From Fluviicola sp. (GTDB lineage: Bacteria > Bacteroidota > Bacteroidia > Flavobacteriales_D > Crocinitomicaceae), in assembly GCA_021300395.1 (NCBI GenBank), contig JAJTEO010000003.1, forward strand, positions 1-64,000: 64,000 nucleotides of DNA. The letters run 5' to 3'. Shown piece after piece: positions 42,801 to 50,844 of the stretch. The position numbers and the translations under genes were made by a program. Below the pieces are notes generated by a model that made no database searches, was not told the origin of the DNA, and worked only from the letters and a program-made list of their open reading frames with translations. Each line of letters opens with the position of its first letter. Position 1 is the stretch's first letter.

Positions 42801-44310
42801 TACATCAGGAGCGACAACATTAGCACCTGTTTATACAGCGGCATCAGGAGATGCAGGAAATACAGTTACATTAACTATGACAGTTACAAGTAATAACGTT
42901 TGTACTCCAGCGACAGCAACAGCTATTTTCACAGTAAATGTAGATCAATTACCAACAGCAACAGCAGGTGGTTCACAAACAATTTGTGAAAACGGAACAG
43001 CAACAGTAAGTGGAGCAAGTTCAACTAATGGTACCGTATTATGGACACACAATGGTTTAGGTACTTTAGCTAATGCTACAACTTTGACTCCAACATATAC
43101 AGCAGCTGCTGGAGATGCTGGGAATACAGTTACATTAACGATGTCGGTAACAACAACAGCAACATGTGCTCCAATCCCTGCACCAGCAACAGCAACATAT
43201 TCAATAATAGTAAATCCATTACCAACAGCAACAATTACAGCTACTCAATTAGTAGTTTGTAAAAATAGTACTGAACCTCAAGTTACTTTTACAGGAGCAA
43301 CAGGAACTGCACCATATACATTTACATACAATATTAATGGTGGAACAACTCAGACTATAACAACAACATCAGGCAGTTCAGTAAGTGTGAATGTTCCAAC
43401 AACAATAGTTGGTAGTTTTGCTTATAATTTAATTGATGTTACTGATGCTAGTACTACAACTTGCTCAAATGTTCAAACTGGGTCAGTTTCAGTAACAGTA
43501 AATGCGTTGCCTATAGCATCTATTTCAGGATCAACCTCGATATGTGAAGGAGGAACAACTCCAATAACATTTACAGGGACACCTAATTCAATTGTGAGCT
43601 ATTCATTTAATAACGGAGCTACTCAGACAATTACGTTAGATGGATCAGGTAACGGCTCATTAACCTCTTCAGCATTAACAAGTGATGGGACATATAATTT
43701 AATAAGTGTTGCAACAAATGCTACTCCATCTTGTAGTCAAATACAAAGTGGTGCAGCAAATATAGTTGTTGTTTCTTATCCAAGTAATCCAACTGTAAGT
43801 TCTAATGTAACATATTGTATCGGAGAACCAATTGCTAATATGACGGCTACATCAAATTCTGGAGGTGTTTTAATTTGGTATTCAGATGCTAATTTAACTG
43901 ATTCTTTAGGAGTTGGATCGATTTTTACTCCTGAAGCTAAAACAGCTACTTTTTATATTACTGAAATGACGCCATATCCTTATTGTGAAAGTTCACCGAG
44001 TGCAATTTCAATTATAGTTCAAGATTGTGAGGTAGATGTACCTACTGCATTTACTCCAGATGGTGATCAAGTAAATGATACTTGGGTTATTAGTAATTTA
44101 GATGCAATTTATCCAAAAAGTATTGTAAGAATCTACAATAGATGGGGTAATATAGTGTTTGAATCAACAGAAGGTAATTACGAGCAAAATCCGTGGGATG
44201 GTAAGTTTAATTTAGAAGATTTACCTGTAGCGAGTTATTATTACTTTATAGAGTATAATGACGGGAAACATGATCCAAAGAAAGGTATCATAACAATTAT
44301 TCGTAAATAA
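36826..44310 (+). CDS. Giant repetitive T9SS type B adhesin (gliding-motility-associated C-terminal domain)
   Basis: N-terminal PPC-like repeats (DDDVWFSFIA, GLTIGNTYYIRVY), 13 copies of an ~89-aa PLPTATAGGTQTIC..NGTATVSGASS repeat, C-terminal VPTAFTPDGDQVNDTWVISNL...VRIYNRWGNIVFE...NPWDGK. Confidence 0.93.
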   Translation: MNNIYNNLKKLSVLGFFFQIAFFSFSQETCSTAIPITDLTGAVCASTSPGTLNDGVDFGCEDGLIETYFKFVAQGANATISVTSDTNWDPELLVIGSSNNTCGGTLSLVAGSCVDPGNNSSSASVSLTNLVTGNTYWIVISSGDEKTAGTLTACVTNPAAPSNDAPCSATSLTVNPNLTCTTQTAGTVANASASGISLGSCFGTADDDVWFSFIATNTTHYFSLNNVAGSVTDLYHSVYSGTCGALGTELLCSDPNSSTLTGLTIGNTYYIRVYTYSSTGGQTTTFNACITSPPPPPSNDEPCSAVSLTVNSSCVYTSSTLVNATATTGVPAPGCASYSSSEDVWFTAVVPASGLLTVNTLEGTTTDSGMAFYTGTCGSLTLLECDDDDSENGSMSKIVRTGLTPGSTIFIRFWDYAGGTGTFSICASEPIPPTNNDCAGAITLTSNTSCITTTGTTANATQTLAGCSGNADDDVWFKFVATSTSQDVTVVGSSGFDPVLQVFSVSCAGTSLMCTDDNYGDGTTEISNLTGLTIGNTYWVRVYDYGTSATTSTFTICVTEGLVAPSMPACSGNVPAGEACSTATPICNFDGYCGNTSGSYTVDTWSNLTSAFCGSLENDSYITFVASATTMNFYVWETSTVTNKGIQIMVFETTACGSGSVTQKSCWNLGAYTPGPTLVTTTGLTVGNTYYILVDGYAGDICDYVIGLPAGGGGVALPVSVSPSSSTICLGSPITLTASGGDGTYNWSTSPNVADLNATNTASVIASPGTVGSKTYTVTSNSGPSNCPSSTSASSTITVVGLPTATAGGTQTICSNGTATISGASSSNGTILWTENGAGSITSGSTTLTPVYTAAAGDAGNTVTLTMTVTSANGCGTATASYSVVVDPLPTAVSGGTQTICSNGTATVSGASSSNGTILWTENGAGSITSGSTTLTPVYTAAAGDAGNTVTLTMTVTSNNSCSPQTATATYSVIVNPLPTAIAGGTQTICSNGTATVSGASSSNGTILWTENGTGSITSGATTLTPVYTAAAGDAGNTVTLTMTVTSTIACTPAMTATATYSVVVNALPSFSTIGTSPSTCNGTDGNIVITGLNNSVNYNLTYFDDAVQVGPTLVTTNGSGQLTISTLNAGSYDNFTIQLVSSGCSSTVSTAVNLANPGAPNVNDISNQLLCNSTYTLPAITGTSLTVNAHYYTGINGTGTQLNPGNIITVTPGQDTTIYIYDFSGVCNDQENFTITVDALPTAVAGGSQTICSNGTATVSGASSSNGTILWTENGAGSITSGSTTLTPIYTPSAGDAGNAVTLTMTVTSNNACSPQTATANYTVNVTPLPTASAGGSQTICSNGTATVTGASSSNGNILWTHNGAGSLTNATTNSPTYTPVLADAGNTVTLTMTVTSTIACSPAITATANYTIIINPLPVSTAGGTGTETICSNGTSTVSGASASNGTILWTHDGLGSLSNTTSLTPTYSAVSGDEGNTVTLTMTVTSTNACAPQTAVSTFTVIVDPLPTASAGGTQTICSNGTATVSGATASNGTIAWTENGTGTITSGSASLTPTYTSNVGDAGNTVTLTMTVTSNNTCGSASAIATYTINVNPLPTASAGGSQTICENGTATVSGAASSNGSILWTHDGLGSLIDATTLTPTYTAVSGDAGNTITLTMTVTSTIACTPAITDFSTYTINVNPLPTATAGGTQTICENGAATVSGASSTNGTIFWTHDGTGTITDETTLTPTYTAAAGDAGNTVTLTMTVTSSNACASQTATAIYTVNVDQLPTATAGGTSTICENGTAIVSGASSTNGTIAWTENGTGSITSGATTLAPVYTAASGDAGNTVTLTMTVTSTNACASQTATATYSVIVDPLPTATAGGTSTICENGTATVSGASSTNGTIAWTENGAGSITSGATTLAPVYTAAAGDAGNTVTLTMTVTSTNACASQTATATYSVIVNPLPTAIAGGTTTICSNETATVSGASSANGTISWVENGAGSITSGATTLAPVYTAASGDAGNTVTLTMTVTSNNVCTPATATAIFTVNVDQLPTATAGGSQTICENGTATVSGASSTNGTVLWTHNGLGTLANATTLTPTYTAAAGDAGNTVTLTMSVTTTATCAPIPAPATATYSIIVNPLPTATITATQLVVCKNSTEPQVTFTGATGTAPYTFTYNINGGTTQTITTTSGSSVSVNVPTTIVGSFAYNLIDVTDASTTTCSNVQTGSVSVTVNALPIASISGSTSICEGGTTPITFTGTPNSIVSYSFNNGATQTITLDGSGNGSLTSSALTSDGTYNLISVATNATPSCSQIQSGAANIVVVSYPSNPTVSSNVTYCIGEPIANMTATSNSGGVLIWYSDANLTDSLGVGSIFTPEAKTATFYITEMTPYPYCESSPSAISIIVQDCEVDVPTAFTPDGDQVNDTWVISNLDAIYPKSIVRIYNRWGNIVFESTEGNYEQNPWDGKFNLEDLPVASYYYFIEYNDGKHDPKKGIITIIRK
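39229..40026 (+). repeat. Adhesin repeat block 1: 3 units of ~89 aa
   Basis: Three consecutive LPTAxxGGTQTICSNGTAT...TMTVTS units. Confidence 0.9.
40546..43218 (+). repeat. Adhesin repeat block 2: 10 units of ~267 bp
   Basis: Ten consecutive units in 2673 bp; units starting 42148 and 42415 nearly identical in DNA and exactly 267 bp apart. Confidence 0.92.
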
Positions 44311-44327
44311 TATTATAGATAAAAGAC

Positions 44328-45299
44328 ATGAAAACAGTAATTTTTAAGTTGAGCTTTTTGACTCTAGCATTCTCAAGTTTTGGTCAACAAATTCCTCAAT
44401 ATAGTCAATATTTGAGAAATCAATTTATGGCAAATCCAGCTGCAGCAGGAACATATGATTTTACAGATATTACTTTATCAGGTAGATCACAATGGACTGG
44501 GTTTGATAATGCACCTATGACGTCATATTTATCTATAGCTGCTCCTTTAGGAAGAAGAGAGAAAGTTCGTTACGATCCAGGAATTAGAACAGGTAGTGGA
44601 ATCGTTAAGAATCCGGAAGTAGGAACAGGAAAAATTAAACATGCAATAGGTGGACAAGTGTTAGCTGACCAATATGGTGCTTTTCAAAAAATGCAATTTG
44701 CAGGAACTTATGCTATCCATTTACCGCTTTCGAAAAAAGTAAATATGTCATTTGGAGCTAAAGTTGGTTTGTCAAATAATGCTTTTATTCAAAGTAGGGC
44801 AGTTGTTATTGATCCGACGAATGATAAGACATATGTAGATTATACAACTAATAATTCGCGTAAAAATATTTTGGATATTGGTGCAGGTTTATATGTGTAT
44901 TCTAACCGTTTTTTCATTGGAGTAGCAGCTGATCAATTAACAAAAAATATGGTTAATTTTGGTTCAGCCTCAGCAAATTTTGATCCTCAAATGTATTTTA
45001 ATGCAACAGGTGGGATTAAGTTAAAAGCAAACGATAATTTTACAATAACACCAGCTTTTATTTTAAAATACATGACTCCAGCTCCGATTTCACTTGAAGC
45101 TACTCTTCAAGTAGAATATAAAGAATGGTTATGGGCAGGAGTATCTTATAGAAATACGGATGCAATTGTTGGAATGGTTGGTTTAAACATTAATAAAAAA
45201 TTGAAATTTGGTTATTCTTATGATTATTCAGTTTCTAGATTTAATCAATATTCATCTGGAGGACATGAATTAGTTCTTGGAATTATGTTAGGAAGATAA
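44328..45299 (+). CDS. PorP/SprF family type IX secretion membrane protein
   Basis: QIPQYSQYLRNQFMANPAAAGTYDFTDITLSGRSQWTGFDNAPMTSYLSIAAPL. Confidence 0.93.
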   Translation: MKTVIFKLSFLTLAFSSFGQQIPQYSQYLRNQFMANPAAAGTYDFTDITLSGRSQWTGFDNAPMTSYLSIAAPLGRREKVRYDPGIRTGSGIVKNPEVGTGKIKHAIGGQVLADQYGAFQKMQFAGTYAIHLPLSKKVNMSFGAKVGLSNNAFIQSRAVVIDPTNDKTYVDYTTNNSRKNILDIGAGLYVYSNRFFIGVAADQLTKNMVNFGSASANFDPQMYFNATGGIKLKANDNFTITPAFILKYMTPAPISLEATLQVEYKEWLWAGVSYRNTDAIVGMVGLNINKKLKFGYSYDYSVSRFNQYSSGGHELVLGIMLGR

Positions 45300-45321
45300 T
45301 ACAAATCAAATATAATTATTG

Positions 45322-45352
45322 AAAGACTGAACTTTAACGTTCGGTCTTTTTT
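45322..45352 (+). terminator. Terminator after porP/sprF
   Basis: aaagactgaactttaacgttcggtcttttt. Confidence 0.75.
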
Positions 45353-45428
45353 GTTATATATCTCCACACATTCGGATTTTTAAAAATCTTCTATTAACTT
45401 TACTATTAAAACTATTTAATTATACAAT

Positions 45429-46637
45429 ATGAATAAGAAATATTTAGGTTTCCTTTTTGTTGGCTTTTTAAGCTTTTCATATGCTCAAGAAACAACAACA
45501 AATGCAGAAAACAGTGAATACAAATTCACGAAAATTGCTCATTTAGATGCAACTCCTGTATTAAGTCAAGGATTTACAGGAACTTGTTGGAGTTTTTCAA
45601 CTTTATCTTTTATAGAATCAGAATTGATCCGTAAAGGGAATAAAAATCCTGATAATTTATCTCAAATGTATGTTGCTAGAAAAGCATATGAAGGTAAATT
45701 GGAAAAGTATATCCGAATGGATGGAAAAACTAATTTTTCAGAAGGAGGAGCTTTACATGATATTCCTTGGGTAATAAAAAATTATGGAATTGTTCCAGCA
45801 TCGGTTTACAACGGATTGAGTTATGGAAAAGAGGAACACAATCACTCTGAATTTTTCAGTGTATTAAATGGAGCTGTTCAAGGCTTACAGAAGTTTATGC
45901 AAAATGAAATGCGTGAAGATGGTTTGACGAATGCATGGAAGGAAGCGTTAAACGGAATTTTAGATGCCTATTTAGGTGAAGATATTAAAGAATTTGAATT
46001 TAAAGGAAAGAAATATACTCCAAAAAGTTATGCTAATTCTTTAGGCTTAAACATGGATGATTATGTTTCAATCACTTCATTTACGAATACTGAAATGTAT
46101 AAAAAGTGTTTCATCGAAGTTCAAGATAACTGGGCTTGGGGAGAAAGTTACAATGTTCAATTAACTGAATTAGTAGAGATCACAGAAAATGCGTTAAAAT
46201 CTGGTTATACTGTTGCTTGGGCAGCTGATGTATCAGAAAAAGGTTTTAGCTTCCATGATGGTATTGCTATTGTTCCAGAAGATCCTTCTACGATTCAAGT
46301 AAGAGGGAAAAACAATAAAAATTTCTCAGATGCTGGTGCAGAGAAAGAATCAAATGCTTTTTTAACACCTGTAAAAGAACTAGAAATCACTCCAGAATTA
46401 CGTCAAAAGGGTTATGATAACAAAACTACAACTGATGACCATGGAATGCATATCGTTGGTCTATATAAAGCTCAAAACGGAACGAAATTCTTCTTAGTAA
46501 AGAATTCTTGGGGGACATCTAATTATCCAAAAGGATATTTCTATGTATCTGAAAATTATTTCAAATATAAAACAATGAATATTTATTTACATAAAGATGG
46601 AATTCAATCAGCTTTACGCAAAAAAATTAATTTGTAA
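45429..46637 (+). CDS. Exported C1-family cysteine peptidase (bleomycin hydrolase/aminopeptidase C-like)
   Basis: Signal peptide; PVLSQGFTGTCWSFSTLSFIESEL; DDHGMHIVGLYK; FLVKNSWGTSNYPKGYFYVSENYF. Confidence 0.92.
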   Translation: MNKKYLGFLFVGFLSFSYAQETTTNAENSEYKFTKIAHLDATPVLSQGFTGTCWSFSTLSFIESELIRKGNKNPDNLSQMYVARKAYEGKLEKYIRMDGKTNFSEGGALHDIPWVIKNYGIVPASVYNGLSYGKEEHNHSEFFSVLNGAVQGLQKFMQNEMREDGLTNAWKEALNGILDAYLGEDIKEFEFKGKKYTPKSYANSLGLNMDDYVSITSFTNTEMYKKCFIEVQDNWAWGESYNVQLTELVEITENALKSGYTVAWAADVSEKGFSFHDGIAIVPEDPSTIQVRGKNNKNFSDAGAEKESNAFLTPVKELEITPELRQKGYDNKTTTDDHGMHIVGLYKAQNGTKFFLVKNSWGTSNYPKGYFYVSENYFKYKTMNIYLHKDGIQSALRKKINL

Positions 46638-46657
46638 TATCATTAACTGAAAATTCG

Positions 46658-46698
46658 AAATCCATCTTTGATTTATTTAAAGATGGATTTTTTTTTTG
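46658..46698 (+). terminator. Terminator after the C1 peptidase
   Basis: aaatccatctttgatttatttaaagatggattttttttt. Confidence 0.75.
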
Positions 46699-46798
46699 GG
46701 CCTTAAATTAAAAATTGTTTAGTCGAACGAAAAAAGTAATTGATTTTTTTGGAGCTTACTAAAATATATTGTAATTTACATCAAATAAATTATTTGAG

Positions 46799-47098
46799 AT
46801 GGATAGATTGACACCGGCGGAGGAGCAAGTAATGTTACGTTTATGGAAACTTGAAAAAGGTTCAGTAAAAGATATTGTTGAATTATATAATAATCCAACT
46901 CCAGCATATAATACAACTTCAACAATTGTGCGAATATTAGAGCGTAAAAAGTTCATTAAGCACAAACCTGTTGGAAGAGGATATATTTATATGCCTAAAG
47001 TTTCAAGAGAAAGTTATAGACAATATTTAACTGAATATTTATTAAAGAATTACTTTGATGAAGATAAAACAGAATTGATCAATTTGATTAATGGTTAA
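46799..47098 (+). CDS. BlaI/MecI/CopY family transcriptional repressor
   Basis: LTPAEEQVMLRLWKLEKGSVKDIVELYNNPTPAYNTTSTIVRILERKKFIKHKPVGRGYIYMP. Confidence 0.92.
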   Translation: MDRLTPAEEQVMLRLWKLEKGSVKDIVELYNNPTPAYNTTSTIVRILERKKFIKHKPVGRGYIYMPKVSRESYRQYLTEYLLKNYFDEDKTELINLING

Positions 47099-47135
47099 TC
47101 TTTCAGATGCTCATTCTATGAGTTAATTGAACTTT

Positions 47136-47173
47136 AAAAGGTGTTTATGATCATTCGTAAACACCTTTTTTAT
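47136..47173. terminator. Bidirectional terminator between convergent genes
   Basis: aaaaggtgttta...taaacacctttttt. Confidence 0.7.
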
Positions 47174-48600
47174 TGCGTTTTAATTATTTTATAAAGCGTT
47201 TTGTTTGAATCAATTGTTATTTGTAAAAAATAAACACCATTTATTAAATCAGATAAATCAATTTCAGAAGAGTTGACATTTAACTCAATATTCTTGATTT
47301 CTTTGCCTTCAATGTCACTTAATTTTAAGCTTTCTATTTTAGAAGTAGTCTCAATGTAAATTTTGTCGTTTGTCGGATTTGGATAAATTGAAACAGATGG
47401 TAGATCGTCAATTTTAGTCAAGGATTTACTGAAATTAAAGTGAATTATTTCTTCTTTTTCAATCACTTCTTTTGATTGATTACAATCCGTTTCTTCAAGT
47501 TTACAAATAGGTAAAGTCAAACTATTAGCATCCAACCAGTCAAATTTTGCAGGTAAACATTGAAGTTTGTTATCAGATATGTCACCAAATTCTACTGAAC
47601 TTGGAATAGTTGGAATGCATTCTAGTTGATTGTTTCCACAAAAAAAGTAGCTAATAGTTTCAGGTAATCTTGGTAAAGTAGTTAATTGATTAAAACCACA
47701 CCAAATAGCTTCAAGCTTTAAAGGTAATTCTGGCAAACTACTCAATTGGTTATTTGCACAGTATAATTCCTTTAAACTTTGAGGTAATAAAGGCAATTTT
47801 GATAATCGATTCTCACTACAATTTAACGAAATTAAATGAGAAGGTAGAACTTTAAGTTGTTCAATCTTATTTGCAGTGAAATCAAGTTTTAAAAGACTTT
47901 CAGGAAATTTTGGTAGAGAAACAATATTATTAAATCCACAATTGAACACAGTAACATTTTGTGGCAAAGATGGTATTGTTTCAATTAAATTATGAGAACA
48001 ATCTAAACTAATTAGTTCATTATTTAACGAAGGAATGTTCTTGATTAAATTATTTGAACAATTTATTTCTTTCAGACTTTGAGATAGTGGAAATACTGAA
48101 ATAGCATTGTCATTAACCAATAAAATTTGTATTTTTTTTGGTAATACTGGAAGTTTATTTAGTTTGTTGTATCCAACATTCAAGTAAGTTAAATTATCAT
48201 TTAATTCAGGTAATTCTTCTAATTGATTTGCGGAACAATTCAGGTACACTAAATGATGATCTAGTTTTGGTAATTTTGTTAGAAAATTTTGACTACAATT
48301 CAATGATTTCAAATGAATTGAAAGTTTTGGCAATTTAAATGCAGGATTGTTTGAACAATCAAGAAAAGTTAAATTTTTGAAATATTCTAATCCACTGTAA
48401 TCTTGAATGTATAATGAATCAATAGAAAGTGAATCTTCTTTTACAATCAAAGAATTAGTTATATCTAATTGATTTTCAATAAAACAAGTTGGGTATTTTT
48501 CTTTTAGAAATTGAGCAAAATTTTCATCAGGAATGGTTACCAATTTCTGCGCATTTCCAAAAAAGGAAACCAAAAGAAATATGAAAACTATTCTGTGCAT
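47170..48600 (-). CDS. Secreted leucine-rich-repeat protein (YopM/IpaH-type LPxLPxxL units) with T9SS type A signal
   Basis: About 13 units such as LPLLPQSLKELYCANNQLSSLPELPLKLEAIWCGFNQLTT; C-terminal VSIYPNPTNDKIYIET...GVYFLQITIDSNKTLYKIIK. Confidence 0.9.
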   Translation of the reverse strand: MHRIVFIFLLVSFFGNAQKLVTIPDENFAQFLKEKYPTCFIENQLDITNSLIVKEDSLSIDSLYIQDYSGLEYFKNLTFLDCSNNPAFKLPKLSIHLKSLNCSQNFLTKLPKLDHHLVYLNCSANQLEELPELNDNLTYLNVGYNKLNKLPVLPKKIQILLVNDNAISVFPLSQSLKEINCSNNLIKNIPSLNNELISLDCSHNLIETIPSLPQNVTVFNCGFNNIVSLPKFPESLLKLDFTANKIEQLKVLPSHLISLNCSENRLSKLPLLPQSLKELYCANNQLSSLPELPLKLEAIWCGFNQLTTLPRLPETISYFFCGNNQLECIPTIPSSVEFGDISDNKLQCLPAKFDWLDANSLTLPICKLEETDCNQSKEVIEKEEIIHFNFSKSLTKIDDLPSVSIYPNPTNDKIYIETTSKIESLKLSDIEGKEIKNIELNVNSSEIDLSDLINGVYFLQITIDSNKTLYKIIKTQ

Positions 48601-48823
48601 TTACTCTAAAATTTTAATACGAAAATTCAAAGTAAACTTAGTGAAGAAATTAGATGGTTTTTGTGACAATTTTAGGTTTCTATAAACATACCACCGTTTA
48701 TAAGTAATGTAAAAATTAAATAACTGTAAATCATGTTTTTACAAACGAAATTAACAATTATAAATTCAATTGTGAAATAAAAAAAAAGAATAAATATTGC
48801 CAGTCGAAAAAATAGAATATTAC

Positions 48824-49675
48824 TTATTTTTTAATTCTAATTCCATTGCCATAATACAGATCTTTTCCTGTTGTGGTTTTCATCCATAATTCGAACAATT
48901 CAATTGATTTTGAATCGAAATAACGATTTGCTAATCTTTTAATATCTCCTGTTTTGATGGTTGGAGAATACGTATTTAAAATTAAAAAGCCTTTATTCGT
49001 TAATAGTTCTTTAGCTAATGAAATAAGGGTTTCTAATTTATCTTCTAGTTTCCATTTTTCACCTTTAGCTCCTATTCCCCAAGCAGGAGGATCCATGATG
49101 ATTCCATCATATTTGTTTCCTCTTTTAACTTCTCGTTCAGCAAATTTTAAAGCGTCTTCATGTACCCATTTTGTATTGGTTAAGCCGCTTAAATCTTGAT
49201 TGGTTTTCGCCCAAGAAATGAGTTGTTTAACTGAATCGACATGAATTGTTTCAGCTTCTGTTGATTTAGCAACCAACGATGCTGCGCCAGTATAGGCAAA
49301 AAGATTTAGAAATTTTGAAGAAGAATTCAGATGTTTTTGAATGTATTCCCAGTTAATTGCTTGTTCTGGAAATAAGCCTAAATGTTTGAATTTTGTTAAC
49401 TCTAAATGAAATGTTAGATTATTCCATGTAATTTTCCAATCCATTGGAATATCATCCTTTAACGTATTCCAAAAGCCAGCTTGACTACCTTTTGATATAA
49501 ATTCAAAATGGGCTTTTTCTTCCCATTCTTTAAATGTCAATTCCGATTTGAAATAGGCTTGAACTTCAGGGCGAATCGTAATGATATCTCCCCAACGTTC
49601 CAGTTTTTTCCCACCTCCTGCATCAATTAATTCATAATCGTCCCAGCTTTCGGTGTATATTCGGATATTGTCCAT
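48824..49675 (-). CDS. Class I SAM-dependent methyltransferase (RlmI/K-like)
   Basis: LNLFAYTGAASLVA; DGIIMDPPAWGIGAKGEKWKLEDKL. Confidence 0.88.
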   Translation of the reverse strand: MDNIRIYTESWDDYELIDAGGGKKLERWGDIITIRPEVQAYFKSELTFKEWEEKAHFEFISKGSQAGFWNTLKDDIPMDWKITWNNLTFHLELTKFKHLGLFPEQAINWEYIQKHLNSSSKFLNLFAYTGAASLVAKSTEAETIHVDSVKQLISWAKTNQDLSGLTNTKWVHEDALKFAEREVKRGNKYDGIIMDPPAWGIGAKGEKWKLEDKLETLISLAKELLTNKGFLILNTYSPTIKTGDIKRLANRYFDSKSIELFELWMKTTTGKDLYYGNGIRIKK

Positions 49676-49694
49676 TTATAATTTAAGACTTAAA

Positions 49695-50276
49695 CTATCT
49701 ACGTGGAGTTTTCATTCTTCCTCCGCCCATTTGAGCCATACGCATTTGGTTTTTTGAAGGAACACCCATTTGCATTTGTTTTTGCATTTGAGAAATTTGA
49801 TCCTTCATCATTCCATTTTTGTCTAATTTTTTTGCTTCAGCTAATAAAGATACAGCTTCGTTTCTTCTGTTAGTTTGAGCACAAATTCCAGCTAAATGCA
49901 TTTTTGCAACAGCATTATCTTGAGCAGTTCTTAAACCAATTGACATTGCTTTTCTAAGAATTTGTTCGCTTTTCACAAAACCATATTCTTGAGAATTCAT
50001 TACAGCTTGTAAAAACAATACATATGCATGTTGACTTTTAGGTAATAACTGAGGAGCAGTAATTTTGTTAATCGTATTTTTTGCTTTATCTGTATTCCCT
50101 AAACGCATTTGATTCAATGCTAACACCATGTAGATATTTCTGAAAAATGTCAAAATGATAATTGCTGATACAAAAATCATCACAATTGCCCATCCCCAGT
50201 GACCAGTTCCGAATAAATAAACGGTATAAAATAATGAAGCTGCAGCTAAAATACTGCGTAAAATAAAGTTAATCAT
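49695..50276 (-). CDS. Membrane-anchored TPR-like hypothetical protein
   Basis: Two N-terminal TM helices, alpha-helical repeats, Met/Gln-rich basic tail. Confidence 0.6.
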   Translation of the reverse strand: MINFILRSILAAASLFYTVYLFGTGHWGWAIVMIFVSAIIILTFFRNIYMVLALNQMRLGNTDKAKNTINKITAPQLLPKSQHAYVLFLQAVMNSQEYGFVKSEQILRKAMSIGLRTAQDNAVAKMHLAGICAQTNRRNEAVSLLAEAKKLDKNGMMKDQISQMQKQMQMGVPSKNQMRMAQMGGGRMKTPRR

Positions 50277-50280
50277 ATGT

Positions 50281-50715
50281 TTAATCTATAGTTGCGATAC
50301 ATTTTAATTCAATTGCAATTGGAGAAGGTAAAGCGTTAACTTACACTGTTGTTCTGCATGGTAAATTTTCTTTGAAATACTCAGCATATAACTTGTTATA
50401 CGTTTGGAAATCACGTTTCATATCGACTAGGAAAGTTGTTACATCAACAAGATTTTCCCATTTTGAGCCTGATTCTTCAAGAATGATTCGAACATTTTCA
50501 AAAACACTTCTACATTGTGCTTCAAAATCAAATTCTAAAAAATTTCCGTGTTTGTCTCTTTTTAAACCTGGAACTTCAGAATCAGTAGCATCTGAACCAG
50601 CTGTTCTTGGTCCTACACCTGATAAGAATAATAAATTTCCAACTTTTCTAGCATGTGGATAAAGTCCCAAAGGTTTTGGAGCTTTTTCTGTAGATATACG
50701 TGAATTTTCAGACAT
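50281..50715 (-). pseudogene. RidA/YjgF-family protein interrupted by an in-frame TAA
   Basis: PLGLYPHARKVGNLLFLSGVGPR...ENLPCRTTV-TAA(50341-50343)-VNALPSPIAIELKCIATID-TAA(50281-50283), all in one frame. Confidence 0.75.
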
Positions 50716-50844
50716 TGCAATAATTTTGAATGCAAATATAGTGAGAGTTTCATGAATTGAGCATAGTAATAATGAATCAATTATTAAAAAACACCAATTT
50801 TTGAATTTTAGAATGATTACCTTTGGATATTAAATCAAAAATTC

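Noticed and set aside
39229-43218. Regular repeats considered as CRISPR-like
   Set aside because: 267-bp units are contiguous coding repeats in one frame, without unique spacers
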